In this document: positions 31,678 through 38,088 of the stretch, one piece after another
Layout: each line of letters begins with the position of its first letter
Position numbering within the stretch: the stretch's first letter is position 1
Source of the DNA: Pavlovales sp. CCMP2436
Lineage: Eukaryota > Haptophyta > Pavlovophyceae > Pavlovales
Reading direction: 5' to 3'
Length of the DNA stretch: 38,088 nt
Assembly (NCBI GenBank): GCA_026770615.1
Contig: MU631718.1
Coordinates: 61,836 to 99,923 of the forward strand
The notes under the pieces: generated by a model
Told to the model about the DNA's origin: nothing
Database searches by the model: none
Seen by the model: the letters and a program-made list of their open reading frames with translations, nothing else
Position numbers and translations under genes: made by a program

Positions 31678-33120
31678 CTACAGCTCGTCGCGGCTCGCCC
31701 AGCTCGCCGGCGCCGCCGCCCCGGCCGCCGCCGCGAGCTGGCGGAGGCGCTCGCGCACGGCCTCACCGACGACGCGCGGGCTGAAGCGGGCCACCATGTC
31801 CGCGCGCGCCGCGCGCCCGCGCACCGCCGCCAGCTCGGGGTGCTCGTAGACGAAGCGCATCTGCGCGCGCAGGTGCGCCTCGTCGGGCTGCGCCCACAAG
31901 TGCCCCTCCGCGCGCAGCGCCGCGTCGTCCGTCTGCACGGGCACGAGCGCCGCCACGCGCACGGGGAAGGAGTTGCGCTCGTCCATGAAGGCAGTGGGTC
32001 CCGACCACTTGGTCGCGATTGCGGGCAGGCCCATCGCCATCGCCTCGGCGTGTGGCCGCCCCCAGCCCTCGCCGCGGCTGGGCAGCACGAACGCGTCGAC
32101 CGCGCGGTAGAGGCGCGGCAACTCCGAGAGGGCCAGCTCGAGCTCGAGCACGTGCACGGGTGCCGCGCTGCCCTCGGCCAGCCCGAGCTCGCGCGTGAAG
32201 CTCGCCACTCGCTGCTGGATCGAGGCGTCCGAGTGGAAGCGAGAGGTCTTGAGCACCAGCTCCACGCCCTCATCTGCGTGGAATTCGCGCAGGAAGGCGG
32301 CGAGCAGCACGTCCCAGCCCTTGCGCGCCTCCCACTTGAAGACGGAGAGGAAGACGAACGGCCGCCCCCCGCGTCCCTCGCCCCCTCCTCCGGCGGCGCC
32401 CTTCCCGCTCGCGCTCGCGAGCGGCCCTCTCCCGGTCGCGGCACGCAGGTCGAGCGGCGTGGTGCGCGCGGGGTCGAAGAGCTCCACGTCGACGGGCTCG
32501 CCCACCACGTGCAGCTTGGCGCGCTCGACGCCACTGCGCGCGAAGGACTCGCGGTGGAACTCGGTGGGCACCCAGGTCTCGTCCATGCGGCTGCAGCGCG
32601 CCGCCCAGTCGGCGGGAAGCCGGTCCGACTCGTACATAGTGCGCCCGACGGCGATTTCTGCGTGCGGTGGCGGGCACGGCGCGGTCTCGTCCCAGCCCGG
32701 GTAGCGCGAAGGCACCCACACGTCGGGAGTGGAGTGGCAGATGGCGAGCGTCCGCGCGCCGGCCGCCGTGGGCCGCTGCGCGATGCTCGCGAGCGCCGCG
32801 TACTGCGCGTCGCTCAGCCCGTCCACGAAGGCGTCGGACTGCGGCTCAGCGAACTGCGCGATGCGCAACTGCGGCACCAGTCGCGCGAGCTCGAGCACGA
32901 AGCTGATCGCCTCGCTCGAGTAGCCGCCGCCCGAGAGGAAGGGCGCCATCCACACCACCTCCCAGCCCGCTAGCGCGTCCTCAGTCGCGAGCGCAGCGCC
33001 GCCGGCCGGCCGCGCGTATCCCGCGAGTAGGATGGCCGCGTGGAGCAGCCGACGCGCGGGGCGTTTCCCGGGCTGCGCTCGCGGGAACCCGGCGCTCAGG
33101 CTCTGCAGGCTTGTCACCAT
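31678..33120 (-). CDS. GT4-type glycosyltransferase with C-terminal RDEL
   Basis: A 480-residue single exon from the ATG at 33120; the frame also extends to a GTG at 33162, just after a stop. An early hydrophobic stretch RLLHAAILLAGYA near residues 23-35 could be a signal peptide or anchor. The N-terminal half shows VGRTMYESDRLPADW and MDETWVPTEFHRESF, typical of group-1 transferases of this kind. The C-terminal GT-B domain has VFKWEARKGWDVLLAAF and the donor-binding E-x7-E motif in EGWGRPHAEAMAMGLPAIAT near residues 345-365. It should transfer a sugar from a nucleotide-activated donor; the substrate is unknown. The chain ends SWASRDEL and then TAG. RDEL is a functional variant of the KDEL retrieval signal, so location in the ER lumen is inferred. 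Confidence 0.88.
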   Translation of the reverse strand: MVTSLQSLSAGFPRAQPGKRPARRLLHAAILLAGYARPAGGAALATEDALAGWEVVWMAPFLSGGGYSSEAISFVLELARLVPQLRIAQFAEPQSDAFVDGLSDAQYAALASIAQRPTAAGARTLAICHSTPDVWVPSRYPGWDETAPCPPPHAEIAVGRTMYESDRLPADWAARCSRMDETWVPTEFHRESFARSGVERAKLHVVGEPVDVELFDPARTTPLDLRAATGRGPLASASGKGAAGGGGEGRGGRPFVFLSVFKWEARKGWDVLLAAFLREFHADEGVELVLKTSRFHSDASIQQRVASFTRELGLAEGSAAPVHVLELELALSELPRLYRAVDAFVLPSRGEGWGRPHAEAMAMGLPAIATKWSGPTAFMDERNSFPVRVAALVPVQTDDAALRAEGHLWAQPDEAHLRAQMRFVYEHPELAAVRGRAARADMVARFSPRVVGEAVRERLRQLAAAAGAAAPASWASRDEL

Positions 33121-33163
33121 TGTTATTGCAACCAAGTAACGGACGGCAAGGCGCGCGAACACA

Positions 33164-33206
33164 GGCTCTGGCTCCGGTCATGGTGTACCAGGGGGTGTGT
33201 AAAGGC
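33164..33206 (-). repeat. Short duplicated segment at the glycosyltransferase 5' end
   Basis: Read on the minus strand, TTTACACACCC, then CTGGTACACCATGACCGGAG and CCAGAGCC match 37056-37097 on the plus strand with one short insertion and one base change. It covers the region just upstream of the coding start. Confidence 0.65.
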
Positions 33207-33936
33207 CCCTGTTGGACCGCGCCCGGACGCGACTAAGCCCAGCTCCGGCCATGGCCAGCGCCAGTGCTGGCGTCGCTTTTATTCATTTTTTTATTCGGGC
33301 ACCAGACATCGCGGTGCTGAAACTAAGCAGAGACCCCGGCAAAGTGAGCGAGCGACATTATCGACATATATTACGCATACACCCCGCACCAACCGCGGAT
33401 CGGCAGTACCACATGGATACACCGAACTACTACAGGAGGCAGAGTACGGCAGAATAAGACCCTCGGTGAATTGCTCATGGCATCGCGCAGCGGGCAAGGC
33501 CCCGCCAAGGCAGACAAATATGCGTAGTCACTATCGACGCCAACATGACACACTTCGAGGCGAAACGAGAAACTTAGTAGAACAACTGACAAGCAAGGAG
33601 AGGGTAGGGGGGAGGGGGAGGGGGGAGGTGGGCTGGCGCAGAAGTTCACTTTCTCTGCTTGTATTATGTGCTGTAGGTGCGGTGCGTGCGCAGGCTAGCC
33701 GCATTTCGAGACGAGCGAGATGCAGCAGAGGTTGATTAGCGCGCAAGTCGAGTGTCGTCGACAGTCGTGTGCCTGATCAGTCTTAGCAGGGATGACGGTA
33801 TCCGGGGGCTCGGGAGCTGGTCCCAGTTTTAACTGGGAGACCGCGAACGGGACCGGACGTTTTTATAGATATTTACACACATATGTAGCAACATTTAAGA
33901 GCAATTAAGCGGCGTACGCTCATTGACCAGAATCCA
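33207..33936. other. Spacer with G-rich tract
   Basis: No gene is supported. An AGGG/GGGGAGGGGG tract lies at 33597-33630 and could form a G-quadruplex. An AT-rich segment with TTTTTATAG near 33860 lies about 75 bases upstream of the zinc-finger ORF. Confidence 0.4.
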
Positions 33937-34290
33937 ATGGCTCCTTCTTCTTCAGGCGCGCCAGCGAGCGCGCCCCCCTCGACACTCGTCCTCGCCCCGA
34001 AGACGCGTTCGCCGCCGGGTGTCGAGTGCTCACTGTGCGATAAGCTCTTCGGGTCTACCAGGGCTATGAACAGGCACAAGCGCGCGTGCGGCACGGCGCA
34101 GACGCAGGTCCGCAAGGGCCACACAGAGCAACAGAACCGCGCTAGTGCCCAGCAAACCGCCGTGACGAGACGTCTGGCGAAGGAAGCACGACCTGTAGTA
34201 CACTTGCGAGAGGGTGCAGTGCGGGGCCTCTCGCTGACGAGTCCACTGCTCGAGTGTGTTTGCCTCGGGCTCGAAGGCGTGTCTTGTTGA
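33937..34290 (+). CDS. C2HC zinc-finger protein, probably incomplete
   Basis: The ATG at 33937 (context CCAATGGC) opens a 117-residue frame. Residues 31-51 form a zinc finger: C-x2-C-x12-H-x3-C within ECSLCDKLFGSTRAMNRHKR, with Phe and Met at hydrophobic core positions. A Gln/Thr-rich basic stretch follows. The last 40 residues have poor composition and probably run into intron or a wrong frame. Such fingers bind nucleic acid or protein. A continuous minus-strand ORF (34030-34686) overlaps, but it has no motif and I prefer the plus strand. Confidence 0.45.
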   Translation: MAPSSSGAPASAPPSTLVLAPKTRSPPGVECSLCDKLFGSTRAMNRHKRACGTAQTQVRKGHTEQQNRASAQQTAVTRRLAKEARPVVHLREGAVRGLSLTSPLLECVCLGLEGVSC

Positions 34291-34699
34291 CTCGGTCGAG
34301 CCCTGCGCCTGGGTCCTGATTCGCTGTGCGGACGTGGCCGAGCGGACGTGGACGAGGGCCGTGGACGCAGGGTTTCTGGTGACGCACGAAGAAGCCCTGG
34401 GGCACATCCAGCACCTGCCACGCGGTGCGGGTGTGGCTATCGCGCAGGTCCAATCGTACTCGCCTGACGCTGCAACGCGCACTTTCACCGTCAAGTTCGA
34501 GCAGGTGATCGTGCTGCGCAGCCCATTGACGTAAGTGCACACTCGCGAAGGATCGCTGTGGTCAGTCGTGCCGGCTGTCTTCCGCCAGCTCACGGCGCAG
34601 ACCAAAAAATCAACGTTCATGCGCAGCGACACCGAGACGACCGTCGCGATTGCGATCAACATCGGACGGATTTGGGAGCAATTCATGTGTCGCTCTTAA
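34242..34699 (+). CDS. Possible downstream exons of the zinc-finger gene, frames unresolved
   Basis: Frame 34242-34530 encodes a plausible peptide with FLVTHEEALGHIQHLPRGAG and FTVKFEQVIVL, and ends at a strong donor GAC|GTAAGTG. After an acceptor GGTCAG at 34560-34565, a frame reading VPAVFRQLTAQTKK and ETTVAIAINIGRIWEQF runs to TAA at 34697-34699. The two peptides look coding, but the phases do not match across this donor and acceptor. There may be a third exon, a frameshift, or decay. Confidence 0.22.
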
Positions 34700-34905
34700 T
34701 CCAGTACATACAGTAGTTCAAACTTGCATAGATCGGCACGGCTGGCTCTGACCAATTCAATATTTAATAGCCAAAATCAAGTTGGTTAGTTACTGCAAGG
34801 TGGTTACGTCATGACGCCCACGCGGGGGCCCACCCCCACTCTGTCGCGCGGCAACCGCGGTGAGCTGGCGGGCGACACCCCTCCTACCGCTACTCTCTGC
34901 GATGC
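34700..34905. other. Short spacer
   Basis: AT-rich, then GC-rich, with the self-complementary phrase GGGGGCCCACCCCC near 34824. No gene seen. Confidence 0.4.
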
Positions 34906-36313
34906 TCAGTAACGACACGAGGCTGATGCTTGAGAGGTGGGCAGAGGTCCACCGTGAGCGCTAGACCGTCTGACATAAATCAATCTGAATTGAAGAATCA
35001 AATCGACAGTTCTTAAAGTAAAGAAATTAATTTGTTCGCCGTCGATTGTACGTCCGACAACTTGAAATGAATGCCCGTCTAGCACGTTATAGCGAGACTT
35101 GGGCCCGTGCCGCGGCATGCGACGAGCATTAGCGCTGCGAATGGCAAACGATGGTGCGAGTATTGCGAGGGTGCATTGTTACTGCGAGACAAGGGACAGC
35201 GCCTCGGCGCGCCGTCGAGCAGCTCGCGGCGATGGCGATGAGGGCGGCGGTGAAGGTGGCTGGCTGGGCGGCGGGCTCCTCACACACGCGCCCGCAATCA
35301 GTGCCGAGCTGGCCACCCGCGCGCCCCGCAATCAGTGGACCAGCGCGTGAGTGCCACCCGTGGCTCTGTTCAATCGGCTATGCGTGGCGTGCAGCGCCAA
35401 GAGGGCTTCGCTCGGCCCTGCGCGAGTCAGCCGATCGCCGAGAGCGCGAGCACGCGCCGCACGTCGGCTACCCCATCGCCCACGCTACAGCACGCCCATG
35501 TCATCGGCCGACGCAAATCTGCGCGCGCACACAACACAAGCACACGCGTGAGCTCGTGCCTCATTCGACACCCGCCGGCTGAGGCGAGGGAGGGTGGAGA
35601 TCCAGCCGAGGAGGATTTTGGGCAGGCGCGGGAACCAGTTCTTGCGGGTGCTTAGGCGCGGGTTCTTAGACGAGAAGGCGCGGGCTTACCTGTTCCTGTG
35701 CTGCATCTGAACACCACGAGCTCTCCGTTCTCGCTCGACGCAGTTTGTGGCGGTCTGACCTGGTGTCGAATTCTCGTCGCGCAACGTCCAAGCGCGACGA
35801 GAATTCTCGATGTCCAAGCACTTGAAAGTCGGTGCCCATCAAGATGTCTCCGTGCACCTCGGTAGATTGATTGAGGTCTCATCCAAGCGGTCCCCGCCCA
35901 GCAAGCGATCGACCCAAGCGACCTGCGCGCGTACACAACAAAATCCCACGCGTGAGCAATCTTCCTTCGGCATCCGTCGGCTGAGGGAGGCCTGGGGATC
36001 CAGCCAAGGGAGCGATTGGGGCAGGCGCAGTCAGTAGGTAGCGAACTCCCTCACACGCGCGCTTACCATTACTCGCGTCGAGTTCTCGTCGCGCTTGGAC
36101 TGCAAGAAGTCGCGCTCCGTGCCCGTCGGTGTCTGTGATGACGTCTTCCGTGCTCTCGGTGAAGTTTCCCATGTAAGCGACGTCCCGTCGGTCTGGGTGG
36201 AAGTCTTGATGGATCACGACGGGCCCAATATTGATCGGTGGCCAATAGAAGTTGCGGTCAGCGCACGCACACGAGCGATTGTCTCGAACGATCACTTCGA
36301 CGACTCCGCCCAT
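34906..36313 (-). pseudogene. Tandemly duplicated exon-intron units of an unknown gene, decayed
   Basis: On the minus strand I infer exon a (about 36313-36067) with GPVVIHQDFHPDRRDVAYMG and TESTEDVITDTDGHG, ending at donor G|GTAAGCG. Intron 36066-35923 follows. Exon b (35922-35690) has QSTEVHGDILMGTDFQVLGH and ends at donor CAG|GTAAGCC. Intron 35689-35519 follows. Exon c starts near 35134 with NVLDGHSFQVVGRTIDGEQI. The two introns align along most of their length, including CTCACGCGTG, GGCTGGATC and TGTGT-n-CGCGCGCAG, which shows a duplicated unit of about 400 bases. The exons share weaker motifs (STE, TDG or MGTDFQV, ARRELD or ARREFD). A TGA at 35881-35879 is in frame after splicing, so the locus is probably not intact. 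I do not recognise the family. Confidence 0.35.
35768..35806. repeat. Perfect 14-bp inverted repeat inside exon b
   Basis: GAATTCTCGTCGCG (35768-35781) and CGCGACGAGAATTC (35793-35806) pair perfectly around 11 bases. The single-copy version is near 36083-36100 in exon a, so the palindrome arose by inverted duplication of part of the exon. Confidence 0.75.
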
Positions 36314-36600
36314 GCGGCCCCAGAAGCGCTCACAGCGTCAGCGGCGCTGGCTCCAGACCCGCGTGACACCGAGGGCTCTGCGGGGATGCTGGCGTCAGTT
36401 CACATCCACTCTGCAGCTAGGTTGGGTATCATCGCCAGTTCACATCATCGCCCAGCGGAGCGGCCCCGCTTGCCGTCGTTTGGAAGCTCGAGCAGCCCGG
36501 GGCGCGCAGTGGCGATTGAAAATGATTTTAGTTTTTGTCACGATGGATTCCGCCTATTTTATCTGCCCCGCTCATTAATGCGTTTGTATCTATATATTTT
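36314..36600. other. Spacer, no recognised gene
   Basis: A plus-strand ORF (36095-36628) spans this stretch but runs antisense to the exon-like peptides and into repeat A, so I do not call it. GTCAGTTCACATC and GCCAGTTCACATC form a short direct repeat near 36393 and 36433. Confidence 0.4.
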
Positions 36601-36742
36601 TATGATAGGGATTCAAGCTGGCGTCTGACTGTTCTGAATGTTGTGCTGGTCTGAGCGCTGCGTCGCCCATTGACTGCTGCGTGCCTTAGTCGGCTGCGCT
36701 GGCTTGGGCGCCACCGCGCGTGCCGATGGATCTCCGGTAGTG
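36601..36742 (-). repeat. Dispersed repeat A, copy 4 (near full length)
   Basis: Minus-strand copy spanning the same interval as copy 1, from CTACCGGAGATCCAT to CCCTATCATA, with few differences. It is the best comparison for defining the element's ends. Confidence 0.8.
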
Positions 36743-36852
36743 TGCCCGGGCAAGGGCGTTTCAGGAGATGATCTGCTGGTTGCTGCTTGTCGTGTTCCCA
36801 CGCTGGGCAGCGATCGGGGCCAGCGCGCTCAAGCGCGCGAGCAGCATATGTA

Positions 36853-36921
36853 TTATAAATAGCGGCTCAGCATGGTTCAACAGGTGTTGTTCACTTACTG
36901 ACTTGGTCGACGTCAGACGAA
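36853..36921 (+). repeat. Dispersed repeat B, copy 2
   Basis: TAGCGGCTCAGCATGGTTCA through GACTTGGTCGACGTCAGACG. It lacks the CCTGGCAGCAGGGATGG end found in copies 1 and 3. Confidence 0.75.
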
Positions 36922-37055
36922 TGCGTTTGTATCACCCAGTACTACTCATTCTACTTTGTTTCTTGGATATAAAGTGTTACTTCGCCACCCGCCCCTGAGG
37001 GCTTGCCGAGGAGACACTCGGAGACCTTAGTAACAGCCGGGAAGTTAGTTTACAC

Positions 37056-37097
37056 ACCCTATACGGCGAAGCTGGTACACCATGACCAGAGCCAGAG
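37056..37097 (+). repeat. Copy of the glycosyltransferase upstream segment
   Basis: This matches the reverse complement of 33164-33206, including GGTACACCATGACC and AGAGCCAGAGCC, with an insertion (TATACGGCGAAG) in the middle. Confidence 0.65.
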
Positions 37098-37126
37098 CCC
37101 ACATTCCACCTTTTATTTAGTCAGGC

Positions 37127-37166
37127 GCACATCTTCCAGGACAGTCAACACCAGCTTAATTCCCTA
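37127..37166 (+). repeat. Dispersed repeat A, diverged end fragment
   Basis: CATCTTCCAGGACAGTC, then CAGCTTAATTCCCTATCA, corresponds to the last 40 bases of repeat A with several differences. Confidence 0.5.
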
Positions 37167-37178
37167 TCAGTAATCTTA

Positions 37179-37259
37179 TTATTAGCGGCTCAGCATGGTT
37201 CAACAGTTCACTCACTGACTTCGTCGACGTCCGACATTAGTCCTGGCAGCAGGGATGGT
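37179..37259 (+). repeat. Dispersed repeat B, copy 3
   Basis: TAGCGGCTCAGCATGGTTCA, a six-base deletion relative to copies 1 and 2, then CTCACTGACTTCGTCGACGT and the terminal CCTGGCAGCAGGGATGG. Repeat A follows 18 bases later in the same orientation. Confidence 0.75.
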
Positions 37260-37277
37260 GGTAGAGGTGATATATTC

Positions 37278-37394
37278 TACTGGAGTTCCATTGGCACGCG
37301 CAGTGGCGCCCAAGCCAGCGCAGCCGACTTAGGCACACAGCAGGCAATGGGCGACGCAACGCCCAGACAGCACACCTTCCAGGACAGTCGAGAA
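37278..37394 (+). repeat. Dispersed repeat A, copy 5 (diverged)
   Basis: CTACTGGAGTTCCATTGGCA through GGCAATGGGCGACGC to CACCTTCCAGGACAGTC. It is more diverged than copies 1 and 4 and lacks the final 20 bases. It shares CTTCCAGGACAGTC with the fragment at 37127, so these two form a subfamily. Confidence 0.7.
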
Positions 37395-38088
37395 AAGTGG
37401 AGAACGGAGTGGCTGGAAGTCGTGGGTGCTGGAACTCGCTGCTTCACTGCCTTGACCGATGTACTCTTCAGTCCCAGATAGACTGAGCACTGCTCCCGGT
37501 ATTCGCGTACCGGTGACCTACGTCCCTAACTCGACTCTCTTAACCCGCAGTCCGACATATTCTAAACTACATTCAGATCGATAAACGGATGAGATCTCAT
37601 CCTTTATAGGCCATATCTACACCCATGCCCTAGCAGCTGCTGCTGTATCAAACTAAAGTCGAGTAAAATTTATATCAACAGTGGCCCACTTTAAAAAAGA
37701 GTAATTTAATCATTTATTCCGCTCGAGACTCCCCATCGTCGTCGGTCGTAACGACGTCGCTCCGTAGAGTGAATCCGCCGTGCCAGCAGTTACCTCCGGC
37801 TGCGCCCATGCTGGGGCATTCAGCTGAAGGGCCATCTCTGACAAAAGTTACATCGTTGAGTTGCCGACGCCCAGGTCCTCTTCAACTCCTCTTCGCCGCC
37901 GCCGTCGTCCCTGGACCGCTGTCGCCCTCAGTGTCCCAGCCGCCCACGTTCCCCGTGCATCACAGCTGCCATCTCCGTCTCCTCCGCTGCCGGATCTGCC
38001 GCTGTCTACGTTCCCACCTCCGCCACTCCAGGCGATCCCCTCACCCCCTTTCCCGCTGTTCTTTGTGATAGCGATTTGGCGTGCGATG
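37395..38088. other. Terminal stretch, no supported gene
   Basis: From 37770 the sequence becomes pyrimidine-rich on the plus strand, and one frame is Pro/Ser-rich (PSPSPPLPDLPLSTFPPPP). This could be the start of a gene continuing past the window, but composition alone is not enough to call it. Confidence 0.35.

Noticed and set aside
34030..34686. Minus-strand ORF of 218 codons
   Set aside because: It overlaps the plus-strand zinc finger and has no motif. Its plus-strand counterpart shows a better donor site and plausible peptides.
35879..35881. The in-frame TGA in the duplicated exon read as a selenocysteine codon
   Set aside because: The flanking peptide is not conserved-looking and no selenoprotein family or SECIS-like structure was recognised, so decay is the simpler reading.
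37769..38068. Plus-strand ORF at the right edge
   Set aside because: Composition is driven by a pyrimidine-rich stretch; all frames are Pro/Ser/Arg-rich and none has a domain.
1..38088. Prokaryotic features such as CRISPR arrays, operons or Shine-Dalgarno sites
   Set aside because: Introns, dynein, NEK kinase and chromodomain show a eukaryotic nuclear sequence. No regularly spaced repeat-spacer array was seen.

Overview
The window is nuclear DNA from a eukaryote. Coding parts are very GC-rich and are interrupted by short spliceosomal introns of about 95-174 nt, one of which appears to use a GC donor. A complete axonemal dynein heavy chain and a NEK-type kinase point to a flagellated protist. 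High coding GC, AT-rich spacers full of small repeats and a GC-AG intron would fit a haptophyte-like alga, but this placement is inference because no marker gene is present.

Layout. 1-926: 3' part of an EF-hand protein gene (+). 927-6209: repeat-rich spacer with two dispersed repeat families (A and B), an interrupted repeat-protein ORF, a cluster of GC hairpins and a chromodomain ORF that looks mobile-element derived. 6210-7938: NEK-like kinase with one intron (+). 7939-9216: AT-rich spacer with a possible MITE. 9217-10602: OTU deubiquitinase with a UIM and a 15-residue repeat (-). It is divergent from 11035-11739, a small basic, probably nuclear protein (+). 13127-30284: dynein heavy chain, five exons, about 5,524 residues (-). 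30691-30840: possible tiny gene (+) divergent from the dynein. 31678-33120: GT4-type glycosyltransferase ending in RDEL (-). 33937-34699: C2HC zinc-finger ORF and possible further exons (+). 34906-36313: decayed, tandemly duplicated exon-intron units (-). 36601-37394: more A and B repeats. The last 700 bases hold no gene I can support.

The genes do not form an operon or an evident pathway. The dynein, the NEK-like kinase and perhaps the EF-hand protein are all of kinds found in cilia, but linkage alone is weak evidence. The observations most worth following are the kinase without its glycine loop, the exon-copy inside the kinase intron, the ER-retention tail on a GT4 enzyme, the GC-AG dynein intron, and the duplicated exon-intron units near 36 kb. 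I did not find a clear new multi-gene system.
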